A stretch of 64,000 nt of DNA from Pseudalkalibacillus sp. SCS-8 (lineage in GTDB: Bacteria > Bacillota > Bacilli > Bacillales > Fictibacillaceae). The position numbers and the translations under genes were made by a program. Below, piece after piece: positions 1 through 8,194 of this stretch. How positions within the stretch are numbered: the stretch's first letter is position 1; every line of letters starts with the position of its first letter. The notes beneath the pieces are model-generated. The model searched no databases. It was not told where the DNA came from and saw only the letters and a list, made by a program, of their open reading frames with translations. The DNA lies in NCBI RefSeq assembly GCF_040126055.1, contig NZ_CP143541.1:2418001-2482000 (forward strand). Direction: 5' to 3'.

Positions 1-370
1 TCACTTTGACATCTTCTATGGTTGGGAGGTAGTTCAAGGAGTCGCAGAAAATGATCGCTGCATCCAAGTTTGAAAACCCCTCCAACTCCCTCATATCTTG
101 TTGGAAAAACGGGATTTCTAAGTCATGATTTTCAGCCTTTTTCCTCGCGACCGCAAGCATCTCTTCAGAAAGGTCGATTCCCTGGACATGATATCCCTCA
201 AGACCAAGACGTACGGAGATTTCACCTGTTCCACATCCGACATCAAGCACGTCCAATGTATTGTTTATTCCATAGCGATCGATGGCATTTCTGAAGAAAC
301 TCACCCACATATCGTAGGGAGCATCCTCCATCAATCGATCATATAATCCTGCAAACTGTTGATAATTCAT
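1..370 (-). CDS. yqeM: Class I SAM-dependent methyltransferase YqeM (partial, C-terminus cut by window edge)
   Basis: The reading frame starts at the ATG at 370 and runs off the window after about 123 residues. It shows the SAM-binding motif I as LDVGCGTGEIS around residue 45 and an acidic GIDLSEEML segment at the next strand, typical of class I methyltransferases. A GGAGTG ribosome site precedes the ATG by 5 bases. It sits 12 bases downstream of rsfS at the end of the yqeG-yqeM cluster, where B. subtilis carries yqeM. The substrate is not known from the sequence. Confidence 0.88.
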   Translation of the reverse strand, partial: MNYQQFAGLYDRLMEDAPYDMWVSFFRNAIDRYGINNTLDVLDVGCGTGEISVRLGLEGYHVQGIDLSEEMLAVARKKAENHDLEIPFFQQDMRELEGFSNLDAAIIFCDSLNYLPTIEDVKV

Positions 371-382
371 GTTGTCACTCCA

Positions 383-736
383 CTAAGCCAGCATTGATGC
401 AACGTTTAAAGTCGGGGCATCTCCCCATAATTTCTCCAGATTGTAATAAGAGCGGTCGTCCTTATGGAAGACGTGTACTAAGACATCACCTAAGTCAATC
501 AACACCCATCTGGATTGATCCAATCCCTCAAGGCGTTTGATGTCAAGTCCACTCTCTTGCGCACGGTCCTTCAACTCTCGAGCGATGGCTTCTACCTGCT
601 TCTCAGAGTTCCCATGACAAATCATGAAGTAATCCGCTACCAGAGAGATCCCTTGAACATCTAGTACGACAATATCTTCTGCTCTTTTATCATCAGCAGC
701 TTGTACTGAAACTTTCACCAATTCATTTGCTGTCAT
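383..736 (-). CDS. rsfS: Ribosomal silencing factor RsfS (YqeL)
   Basis: A 117-residue protein of the RsfS/Iojap (DUF143) family. It binds ribosomal protein uL14 and blocks joining of the subunits when nutrients are short. The conserved core is visible as VLDVQGISLVADYFMICHGN and the C-terminal DLGDVLVHVFHKDDRSYYNLEKLWGDAP. Length is normal. The start ATG at 736 overlaps the stop of yqeK by 4 bases (ATGA), so translation is probably coupled, and a GGAGG site lies inside the yqeK end. It belongs to the yqeG-to-yqeM operon. Confidence 0.96.
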   Translation of the reverse strand: MTANELVKVSVQAADDKRAEDIVVLDVQGISLVADYFMICHGNSEKQVEAIARELKDRAQESGLDIKRLEGLDQSRWVLIDLGDVLVHVFHKDDRSYYNLEKLWGDAPTLNVASMLA

Positions 737-1308
737 CCGTGATTTCCTCCTTGTTGACTTACAATATCATTATATGTGTGCAGCGTTCCCGGGTACACCA
801 ATTGATTCCGTTTCATCAAAAAGGTGATTGTATTTTTAATCGATTGCTTAACCGCTTCATCAAGGTCATCTTGAGCGATTTCACGAACTTCTTCAACCCC
901 TGGGAAGTGTCTTCCTGGTTCAATATAGTCGGCCAGAAAGACGATTTTTTCAAGCGTGGTCATTTGAACCCTTCCTGATGTATGGCTTCGTATGGCTTGA
1001 AGGATTTCATCATCCTGAATCCCGACCTCTTTCTGGACGAGGTATGCCCCGACAGGAGCATGCCACAGTTCAGACCCGTACTGAAGAAGTTCGTCTCCAA
1101 GCTTTTGTTCAATGATGACTGCCTTCATCTCATCCTTTGGACGAAATTTCGCATAATCATGAAAAATGGCTGCCATTCTTGCTTTTTCTACATCTGCTCC
1201 GAACCTTTCAGCAAGTTCTACGGCAGTGTCCATGACACCGATCGTATGCTGATAACGATGGTCCGTCAATTGTGCTTTAACGATCTCCAGTGCTTCTTCT
1301 TTATTCAT
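733..1308 (-). CDS. yqeK: HD-domain bis(nucleosyl)-tetraphosphatase YqeK
   Basis: A 191-residue HD-superfamily phosphohydrolase. Metal ligands are visible in HTIGVMDTAVELA near the N-terminus, in the FHDYAK motif around residue 50, and in later histidines (LWHAPVGA, IRSHTSG). YqeK of B. subtilis is reported to hydrolyse Ap4A symmetrically, and this is the likely role here. Its start overlaps the end of nadD by 8 bases and its end overlaps rsfS by 4, which fixes it within the same operon as the NAD and ribosome assembly genes. Confidence 0.95.
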   Translation of the reverse strand: MNKEEALEIVKAQLTDHRYQHTIGVMDTAVELAERFGADVEKARMAAIFHDYAKFRPKDEMKAVIIEQKLGDELLQYGSELWHAPVGAYLVQKEVGIQDDEILQAIRSHTSGRVQMTTLEKIVFLADYIEPGRHFPGVEEVREIAQDDLDEAVKQSIKNTITFLMKRNQLVYPGTLHTYNDIVSQQGGNHG

Positions 1309-1876
1309 AAAGTCGATTCACCTCAATGTACTTCTGCACTTCCTCTGTCACGTAATATTTCGTGTTACGATTCTTTGCAAACCGCTCACGCAAGAGTGTA
1401 GAAGATAGTTCAATCATTGGCGTTTCAATCTGAACGATTGAATCCATGAAGGGACTATCAAATTGATATCCCGGGCGCTTCACCCCGATGAAGGTCACCA
1501 TCTCCAGCAATTGTTCGATCCGATCCCACGTATGAAGGGAATCAACCATATCCGCTCCAATGATGAAGTAGAAATCCCACTCAGGATGTCGTTCCTTAAG
1601 CGCGCTGATCGTATCGACTGTATAGGAAGGACCCGTGCGATCGAATTCAATCCGTTCCAACTCAAATTTCTCTTGATTTTCGATCATCCTTTGGACCATT
1701 TGGATACGATGCTTCCCTGAAGAGATCTTTCTATTTTTGTGTGGGGGGATCGCACTCGGCATGAATAGCACTTTGTCAAGGCTGCACTGTTCCAGGGCTT
1801 CTGTTGCAATGATCAAGTGACCAAGATGAGGAGGATCGAATGTCCCCCCGAGAATACCGATCTTCTTCTTACTCAT
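1301..1876 (-). CDS. nadD: Nicotinate-nucleotide adenylyltransferase NadD
   Basis: A 191-residue enzyme that transfers AMP from ATP to nicotinic acid mononucleotide in NAD synthesis. The nucleotidyltransferase signature GGTFDPPHLGHL is at residues 10-21, and the second motif SSTLLRERF is near residue 158. Length is normal for the family. It lies between yhbY and yqeK with a 6-base gap upstream and an 8-base overlap downstream, as in B. subtilis. Confidence 0.97.
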   Translation of the reverse strand: MSKKKIGILGGTFDPPHLGHLIIATEALEQCSLDKVLFMPSAIPPHKNRKISSGKHRIQMVQRMIENQEKFELERIEFDRTGPSYTVDTISALKERHPEWDFYFIIGADMVDSLHTWDRIEQLLEMVTFIGVKRPGYQFDSPFMDSIVQIETPMIELSSTLLRERFAKNRNTKYYVTEEVQKYIEVNRLYE

Positions 1877-1882
1877 GACGAA

Positions 1883-2176
1883 TCAGGATGGCAGCTCGAT
1901 CGTTTTTTTCTCTGTGGATTCTTTGTACAAGACGATTGTGTTTCCGATGACTTGTACAAGTTCAGCCCCAGTATTTTCAGTCAATCGTTCAGCAACTGTC
2001 TCCTTATCCTCTTCACAGTTTTGCAGAACACTAACTTTGATCAATTCACGCGCCTCAAGTGCATCGTTAATTTGCTTATACATATTCGGGTTTGTTCCTC
2101 CCTTGCCGACTTGAAAAATCGGGTCAAGGTGGTGTGCTTTAGATCGTAAAAAGCGCTTTTGCTTTCCTGTTAACAT
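1883..2176 (-). CDS. yhbY: Ribosome assembly RNA-binding protein YhbY (YqeI)
   Basis: A 97-residue CRM-domain protein, thought to bind pre-ribosomal RNA. The N-terminal LTGKQKRFLRSKAHHL and the GKGGTNPN loop near residue 24, equivalent to the KH-type GxxG, are both visible. The ATG at 2176 overlaps the aroE stop codon, so the two are translationally coupled. A start with AGGGAAG upstream supports this choice. It is followed by nadD after 6 bases. Confidence 0.95.
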   Translation of the reverse strand: MLTGKQKRFLRSKAHHLDPIFQVGKGGTNPNMYKQINDALEARELIKVSVLQNCEEDKETVAERLTENTGAELVQVIGNTIVLYKESTEKKTIELPS

Positions 2177-3024
2177 TACTTCTTCCCTCCAAGTTTCTTT
2201 ATGACGATATCCTCCATTATCTTGCTATCTGGTTCCTGTCCCGTCCAAAGCTCAAAAGCTAGTGCTGCCTGGTGAACAAACATCGGAACACCATTTTGGA
2301 CTGTACAACCTATCCTACGACCTTGCTTTAGAAATTCCGTCATCAATGGATTATAGATGATATCGATTAAAGCTGTACCCGAATCGATCGTACGAATGGA
2401 TAAGGGTATCTCATCCGTGTTTGGATACATGCCGATCGGTGTCGTATTGATGATAATGTCGAATGATTCGAGATTATGTTCTGCTGCTGAAATGGTAATA
2501 GCTTGTCCATATCTGCTTCCGTTCAAAAGACCATGTGCTTTCTCAACGGTCCGGTTGGCGATGGTTACGTTTCTTACCCCTTGCTTTATCAAGGTTTTTA
2601 CAATTGCACGGGATGCACCACCTGCACCGAGGATCAGAATGGAAGTTGCCTTCAGGTCTCTTTTATAAAATGCCCTCAATCCCTTGAAAAAGCCAAGCCC
2701 GTCCGTATTATAACCTTTCAGTCGTCCATTTTCGATGACGACGGTATTCACCGCTCCGATTTCATTTGCCAATGGATCGATTTCATCCAGATGCTCCATG
2801 ATTTTCACTTTATGAGGAATGGTCACATTAAACCCTTTACAACCAGTCTCCCTCAACTCCTCAATCATGTTCGGAAGTTCATCGCTTCGAACCCGTATCG
2901 CTTCGTAGACTGCATCCATATGATGATGTTCAAGACAAGCATTATGGATTTCAGGTGACATGGAATGAGCAATCGGATCGCCGATTACGGCATAATAAGG
3001 ACGATTTCCCTTAAATGAGTGCAT
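2176..3024 (-). CDS. aroE: Shikimate dehydrogenase AroE
   Basis: This enzyme reduces 3-dehydroshikimate to shikimate with NADPH in aromatic amino acid synthesis. The shikimate-binding SMSPEIHN, the catalytic lysine in NVTIPHKVK and the nucleotide-binding GAGGASRAIV are all visible. I place the start at the ATG at 3024 (MHSFKGNR), which gives about 282 residues and a normal N-terminus. A longer frame runs to 3069 but would overlap yqeH far more. Even so, the gene overlaps the last codons of yqeH. Confidence 0.95.
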   Translation of the reverse strand: MHSFKGNRPYYAVIGDPIAHSMSPEIHNACLEHHHMDAVYEAIRVRSDELPNMIEELRETGCKGFNVTIPHKVKIMEHLDEIDPLANEIGAVNTVVIENGRLKGYNTDGLGFFKGLRAFYKRDLKATSILILGAGGASRAIVKTLIKQGVRNVTIANRTVEKAHGLLNGSRYGQAITISAAEHNLESFDIIINTTPIGMYPNTDEIPLSIRTIDSGTALIDIIYNPLMTEFLKQGRRIGCTVQNGVPMFVHQAALAFELWTGQEPDSKIMEDIVIKKLGGKK

Positions 3025-4117
3025 GACGAAGGTAGACCCCCACTCCTTCAGGGGCATAGGCAGTAACACTGCTTCCCCCAGTCGAGACAGTGATCCAACC
3101 TAGCCCAGAAAATACGATATCCATCTTATCTTCTTTAATGGAGAAATCGTGCCTGACAAGCTTCGGCATGTGCTCAAGACTATCTGCATCAGGCGGACTC
3201 AACATTTCACCAAGATGGTTCTCATACAGCTTCGATGCGTTTTCAAGTTTCGTCCGATGAATCGGCAGCTCATTGGATAGATAACAAATGAAAGATTGAT
3301 TTGGACCAGAGGCATAATCAAATCGGGCCAATCCACCCAAGAATAGGGTTTGTCCATCTTTCAATTGATACACCTTCGGTTTGACTTCTTTTTTCGGTGT
3401 GATCTTTTTAAGATCCGTTTTACTTATATAATGTGCAATTTGATGATGATTGATGATACCAGGTGTATCATACAACGAGCTTTGTTCATCCAATGGAATT
3501 TCAATCAAATCCAACGTTGTTCCCGGATAATGGGAGGTTGTAATCAATGAAGACGTTTCTTCGCTATATTCCTGGATGAGCTGATTGATGAACGTCGACT
3601 TCCCGACATTGGTTGCACCAACAATATAGACATCTCTTCCGTTCCGATAACTCTCGATTGCCTCTGCAACTTCCTGGATTCGCATCCTCTTGCCTGCACT
3701 CATCAGTTCAACATCGATTGGTTTCACGCCTTGTTGACTTGCTTCGTATTTCATCCAATGTTTGATTTTATTCGGCTTTACGGATTTCGGTAAAAGATCA
3801 AACTTATTCCCAACCAATAAAATGGGGTTCTTACCGACGAAACGATGAATCCCCGGAAGCCAGCTGCCGCTGAAATCGAAAATGTCTACAATTTTCACAA
3901 TCAAGGCATCTTCTGATCCGATACCCGATAAAATTTTACGATAATCATCGTCAGTCAATGAAACATCTTGTACTTCATTATAGTGCTTCAGACGAAAGCA
4001 CCGCTGACAAATCACTTGTTCACGCTCGAGAGCGGAGGGTGGCGCATATCCAAGTTCGTTTTTATCCTCCGTTTGGATGGTTACCCCGCAACCTTCACAC
4101 TGTATTTGATTACTCAA
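3011..4117 (-). CDS. yqeH: Ribosome biogenesis GTPase YqeH
   Basis: A 368-residue circularly permuted GTPase needed for 30S subunit assembly. The N-terminus carries a zinc finger (CEGCG and CQRCF, residues 7-40). The GTPase motifs come in permuted order: NKFDLL (G4) first, then GATNVGKSTFIN (G1), then DTPG (G3). The start is TTG at 4117, preceded by GGGAGGA at 8 bases. It lies 4 bases after yqeG. The C-terminal region matches the known YqeH treble domain layout. Confidence 0.96.
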   Translation of the reverse strand: MSNQIQCEGCGVTIQTEDKNELGYAPPSALEREQVICQRCFRLKHYNEVQDVSLTDDDYRKILSGIGSEDALIVKIVDIFDFSGSWLPGIHRFVGKNPILLVGNKFDLLPKSVKPNKIKHWMKYEASQQGVKPIDVELMSAGKRMRIQEVAEAIESYRNGRDVYIVGATNVGKSTFINQLIQEYSEETSSLITTSHYPGTTLDLIEIPLDEQSSLYDTPGIINHHQIAHYISKTDLKKITPKKEVKPKVYQLKDGQTLFLGGLARFDYASGPNQSFICYLSNELPIHRTKLENASKLYENHLGEMLSPPDADSLEHMPKLVRHDFSIKEDKMDIVFSGLGWITVSTGGSSVTAYAPEGVGVYLRHALI

Positions 4118-4121
4118 AAGA

Positions 4122-4637
4122 TCATTCCTCCCAATTAATTAAACCTTTCCGCTTGAACCACTCAAGCACATGTCTTTCCATATATCTGTTTAACTTAGTA
4201 GCTAGTCCATCATTCTTTGCTACCGGCACGACGAGGATCGTGTGTAACCCCAATCGATTGCCTCCTAAAACATCCGTGAAAATCTGGTCACCAACCACCA
4301 CAACTTCTTCATGTTTCAGCCTCATATTCTTAGCTGCCCGCTTGAACGCTTTCGTCATCGGTTTCCTGGCTCTGAAAATGAACGGGATGTTTAAGGGATA
4401 GGAGAAGCTCCTTACTCTCTCCTCATTATTATTCGATACGATCGTCACTTGTAGTCCCTTTTCTTTCAGCATCGCAAACCACTTGATCAGTTCAGGGGTC
4501 GCTTCGGGACGGTCCCATTCTACAAGGGTATTGTCCAAATCCGTAATGATACCCTTGATGCCTCTTTCAAGCAATTCATTCGCATCAATATCATATATAG
4601 ACGGAACATGTTCATTCGGTAATAATCGTTTCAGCAA
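4122..4637 (-). CDS. yqeG: HAD-IIIA phosphatase YqeG
   Basis: A haloacid dehalogenase-like phosphatase of about 171 residues. The catalytic DLDNTLVEWD (DxDxT) motif is near residue 35, SNNNEERV (motif II) near 70 and VGDQIFTDVLGGN (motif IV) near 118. A GTG start at 4646 is also open. I prefer TTG at 4637 because GAGGTG lies 6 bases upstream and the resulting MLKRLLPNEH matches the family N-terminus. The substrate is unknown. It is the first gene of the yqeG-yqeH-aroE operon. Confidence 0.93.
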   Translation of the reverse strand: MLKRLLPNEHVPSIYDIDANELLERGIKGIITDLDNTLVEWDRPEATPELIKWFAMLKEKGLQVTIVSNNNEERVRSFSYPLNIPFIFRARKPMTKAFKRAAKNMRLKHEEVVVVGDQIFTDVLGGNRLGLHTILVVPVAKNDGLATKLNRYMERHVLEWFKRKGLINWEE

Positions 4638-4780
4638 CAAGAACACCTCATTCGTTTCATTTCAATCAATCTTATTGTACCAATAACTCATACTTGAACA
4701 ATGATTTTTAATCACTTCACTATATACAGAAAAATCATAATAGACAAAAACTTTTCGACAAATTTCGATAATCTTTCATT

Positions 4781-4879
4781 TGTGGATAACTTTACTCACA
4801 TTATACACATTGAAAGGGAACCAAATATTTACTTTATGAACAGTTTACCCACAACTTATCCACTTCTTTTTGTGGATAA
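4781..4879. promoter_or_regulatory. Cluster of DnaA boxes upstream of sda
   Basis: Five matches to the DnaA box (TTATCCACA, either strand) lie within 100 bases: TGTGGATAA at 4781 and 4871, TTATACACA at 4801, TTACCCACA at 4845 and TTATCCACT at 4856. In B. subtilis, sda transcription is controlled by DnaA and links replication to sporulation. The same arrangement here points to the same control. The boxes also sit just upstream of the divergent yqeG operon. Confidence 0.85.
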
Positions 4880-5114
4880 TAGAACGATTGTTCCTCATTT
4901 GGATTCGTGGTAAGCTAGGTTTACATCATAACATAACAGGTTATGAGAACTCTCCAATCATTATGACTGATTATAAATTACACGATTGAAATTTATCCTC
5001 ATAGATCACCTTGAACCGATTTCTGACCTTATTACATTCATCCGATTCGTAAAATTTTGTTTAAAACAACATCAAAACCGTCTGGAGGTGCGAAGGCCAT
5101 TTTCGGCTCTACTT

Positions 5115-5258
5115 ATGGAAAATTTATCTGACGAGCTCCTTATCGAATCCTATCACAAAGCCAAGGAATTGAAACTCAGTCAAGACTTTATCAGTTTGAT
5201 CAAACAAGAGATTGACCGTCGCCACTTATCACCGAAACTCATAACGACGCACTTATAA
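5115..5258 (+). CDS. sda: Sporulation checkpoint inhibitor Sda
   Basis: A 47-residue helical-hairpin protein that inhibits the sporulation histidine kinase KinA when replication is disturbed. The [15 protein letters not shown] and [12 protein letters not shown] segments match Sda. The frame is open upstream, so a longer form from 4986 or a GTG at 5088 is possible. GGAGGTG lies about 28 bases before the ATG, which is far, so the start is uncertain. It stands alone, followed by a strong terminator. Confidence 0.92.
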   Translation: MENLSDELLIESYHKAKELKLSQDFISLIKQEIDRRHLSPKLITTHL

Positions 5259-5262
5259 TCGA

Positions 5263-5290
5263 GCCAACGATTTTGTTGGTTCTTTTTTTT
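5263..5290 (+). terminator. Rho-independent terminator of sda
   Basis: The stem CCAAC/GTTGG is followed by a run of Ts (TTCTTTTTTTT), directly after the sda stop codon. Confidence 0.85.
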
Positions 5291-5429
5291 TGAATTCTTT
5301 TAGATGTATTTTGTGTGATTTAAGCATATTTACTGTTAAAGTCCTGAAGTTAGGCGATAATATAGAGGAAACTATTGGTGTTTGAAGATTACGTATTTTG
5401 ATTTTCAAGGTCAAAAGACGTTAAAAAAG

Positions 5430-5459
5430 TTGAAAACCTAAAGTTATTTTGCTTACAAT
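5430..5459 (+). promoter_or_regulatory. Putative sigmaA promoter of the mrp operon
   Basis: TTGAAA at 5430 and TACAAT at 5454 are separated by 18 bases, about 60 bases upstream of mrpA. This is a reasonable vegetative promoter by eye. Confidence 0.5.
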
Positions 5460-5516
5460 GATAATGGTCTACATACATATTCGTTTTCTGAAAACTCGAT
5501 AGGAGGATTTTTTATA

Positions 5517-7853
5517 ATGTTACAATTTGCAATCCTTGCTCCTTTTCTAACGGCATTATTCGTGCCGTTTTTGTTTCGATACATACGGCAGATCCATACT
5601 GGGTGGTTCATCCTTCCAGTCCCATTTGGTGTGTTCATCTACTTCTTGACTCAAATGGGCTCGGTGTCGAACGGAAACAACATTGAAGCCTTTGTAGAAT
5701 GGATTCCATCTCTTGGAATGAATTTCAGCTTCCATCTTGATGGACTTAGCTTGTTATTTTCATTATTGATTAGTGGAATCGGAACACTTGTTACTTTATA
5801 TTCCATTTTCTATCTGAATAAAAACGAAAAACTAAACAATTTCTATGTCTTTCTGTTTTTATTCATGGGAGCGATGCTAGGTGTCGTCCTATCTGACAAT
5901 GTTTACGTCTTATATTTCTTCTGGGAATTGACGAGTATATCATCGTTCCTGCTAATCGGTTATTGGTATGAGCGGGAAGCCTCACGATACGGCGCTCTCA
6001 AATCCATGGTCATAACCGTTTTAGGTGGTTTATCCATGCTCGGTGGATTCATCCTATTATCGTATGTGACCGGCACGACGAGCATCCGTGAAATGATTGA
6101 GGTATCGGATGTCGTCCTGGATAGTCCATACTTTACTGGGATTTTACTTCTGATCTTGCTAGGGGCATTCACGAAGTCAGCCCAATTTCCTTTTCACATC
6201 TGGTTGCCGGATGCAATGGAAGCACCGACTCCGGTCAGTGCATTCTTGCATTCAGCGACAATGGTTAAAGCCGGCATCTATTTAACGGCGAGACTGTTCT
6301 TATTGTTCGGAGGAACGGATTTATTCTTCGTCCTTGTAACAGGATTCGGATTACTCACCCTATGTTGGGGTTCTTACATGGCCGTACGACAAACCGATTT
6401 GAAAGCGATACTCGCCTTTTCGACCATCAGTCAGCTCGGAATGATCATGGCCATGCTCGGCTTTGGTACGAAGGCTGCCATTTTTGCAGCCGTGTTCCAC
6501 ATTTTCAACCATGCTACATTTAAAGGAAGCTTATTCATGATTGCGGGGATCGTCGATCACGAAACGGGTACCCGTGACATTCGTAAATTAGGTGGACTTA
6601 TGACGCTTATGCCGATTTCAGCTACATTGGCGTTATTCGGTGCTTTTTCAATGGCAGGGGTTCCACTCCCAATTTTCAATGGCTTTTTAAGTAAGGAGAT
6701 GTTCTTTGAAACCTCTATCCATTTGGAGTCAACCTCCGAGCTGGTCATGACGCTGGCACCTATACTACCAGTATTAGCAGTGCTCGGGAGTATTTTCACG
6801 TTCGTCTATTCGATGTATTTCTTCTTCCATACGTTCACAGGAGAGACGAAAGGGGAATTGCCTGTAAAACCACATGAAGCACCAATCGGAATGTTATTAT
6901 CCCCGATTGTGCTGGTCATCTTCGTTGTGGTGATCGGGCTGCTTCCGAACCTAATAAACGGTCCGATCCTCCAACCTGCAACAGCTGCAGTGTTCGGAGA
7001 AGTACCTGATAAACATATTAAGTTCTGGCATGGCATTGATAACCCAGCACTCTATATGTCACTTGCCGTCGTAGCGATTGGGACACTCTTATATGTATCC
7101 ATGAAAAAGTGGAAATCAGTATATAATTGGCTTCCTGGTCCATTAAGTGCAAATAAAGTCTATGATTTCACTTATAATGGACAGTTCAAACTTGCCGAGA
7201 AAACGACTCGCACTTACATGACAGGCTCATTAAGACATTATGTGCTTTACATTCTCCTTTTCTTAGTAGGAGCCACCGGAACCACTCTGGTTGTAACGGA
7301 TGGTTTCGTTATCTCGACGGAAAATCTGGCACCTATATCATGGCCGGAAATCATTGTTGCAGTTGTGATGGCCATTGCAGCGTTCGGAACGATCGTCATG
7401 AAAAACAGGATTGCCGCGATTCTCGTCCTTGGAGTAGTCGGTTTCGGACTGTCATTATTGTTCGTGTTCTTCCGAGCTCCTGACCTGGCATTAACACAAT
7501 TGATCGTCGAAACCGTTACGGTCGCTTTGTTCTTATTGTGTTTCTACCATTTACCAAAGCTTGATACTGAGAAACAACCTGTTTTCTCGAAGATGATCAA
7601 TATCATCATTTCTGGGTCTGTTGGTCTGATCGTGACACTGGTGGCAATCGCTTCACACAGTTCAAAACGTTTTGAAACGATCTCACATTATTTCATTAAA
7701 GAGTCCCATCACCTTGGTGGTGGAGATAACGTCGTCAATGTCATCCTCGTTGATATGCGTGGATTGGATACGTTGTTTGAAATCACGGTACTCGGCTTAG
7801 CTGCATTAGGTATTTATGCAATGATTCGACTCCGTAAAGAGGAGGAGATGTAG
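5517..7853 (+). CDS. mrpA: Na+/H+ antiporter subunit MrpA
   Basis: A 778-residue polytopic membrane protein related to complex I subunit NuoL. It is the large subunit of the Mrp antiporter, which exports Na+ in exchange for H+. Recognisable parts are the proton-channel core (AMEAPTPVSAFLHSATMVKAG, here split as AMEAPTPVSAF and LHSATMVKAG, around residues 235-255), HIFNHATFKGSLFM near 330, and the MrpB-like C-terminal segment with NVVNVILVDMRGLDTLFE near 750. GGAGG precedes the ATG. It is the first gene of the operon. The usual next gene, mrpB, is absent and mrpC follows after 2 bases. Confidence 0.96.
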   Translation: MLQFAILAPFLTALFVPFLFRYIRQIHTGWFILPVPFGVFIYFLTQMGSVSNGNNIEAFVEWIPSLGMNFSFHLDGLSLLFSLLISGIGTLVTLYSIFYLNKNEKLNNFYVFLFLFMGAMLGVVLSDNVYVLYFFWELTSISSFLLIGYWYEREASRYGALKSMVITVLGGLSMLGGFILLSYVTGTTSIREMIEVSDVVLDSPYFTGILLLILLGAFTKSAQFPFHIWLPDAMEAPTPVSAFLHSATMVKAGIYLTARLFLLFGGTDLFFVLVTGFGLLTLCWGSYMAVRQTDLKAILAFSTISQLGMIMAMLGFGTKAAIFAAVFHIFNHATFKGSLFMIAGIVDHETGTRDIRKLGGLMTLMPISATLALFGAFSMAGVPLPIFNGFLSKEMFFETSIHLESTSELVMTLAPILPVLAVLGSIFTFVYSMYFFFHTFTGETKGELPVKPHEAPIGMLLSPIVLVIFVVVIGLLPNLINGPILQPATAAVFGEVPDKHIKFWHGIDNPALYMSLAVVAIGTLLYVSMKKWKSVYNWLPGPLSANKVYDFTYNGQFKLAEKTTRTYMTGSLRHYVLYILLFLVGATGTTLVVTDGFVISTENLAPISWPEIIVAVVMAIAAFGTIVMKNRIAAILVLGVVGFGLSLLFVFFRAPDLALTQLIVETVTVALFLLCFYHLPKLDTEKQPVFSKMINIIISGSVGLIVTLVAIASHSSKRFETISHYFIKESHHLGGGDNVVNVILVDMRGLDTLFEITVLGLAALGIYAMIRLRKEEEM

Positions 7854-7855
7854 TA

Positions 7856-8194
7856 ATGGAAATCATCATGGCCATACTTGCCGGCATACTGTTTTCGGCG
7901 GGTGTCTATCTGTTGCTGCAACGTCAGCTTTTGAAGATCATATTCGGGACTGCATTGATTTCCCATGGGGCCCACCTTCTCATCTTGACGATGGGAAAAC
8001 TGAACCGGGGTGCCCCTCCGATACTGGAAAAGGGGATTAAGGCATACGCCGATCCCCTTCCGCAAGCTTTAATCCTTACCTCGATCGTCATCAGCTTCGG
8101 GGTAACGTCTTTCCTGCTTGTCCTTGCTTACCGGGCATACAAGACGAACAAGACAGACAACATGGAGCAATTAAGGGGATCCGATCATGACTAA
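7856..8194 (+). CDS. mrpC: Na+/H+ antiporter subunit MrpC
   Basis: A 112-residue NuoK-like subunit with three membrane segments. The conserved FGTALISHGAHLLIL and ADPLPQALILTSIVISFGVT are plain to see. It starts 2 bases after mrpA, with GAGGAG in the mrpA end as ribosome site, and overlaps mrpD by 8 bases. Confidence 0.96.
   Translation: MEIIMAILAGILFSAGVYLLLQRQLLKIIFGTALISHGAHLLILTMGKLNRGAPPILEKGIKAYADPLPQALILTSIVISFGVTSFLLVLAYRAYKTNKTDNMEQLRGSDHD

Noticed and set aside
7814..7860. mrpB hidden by a frameshift
   Set aside because: mrpA stops 2 bases before mrpC starts, leaving no room for a remnant.
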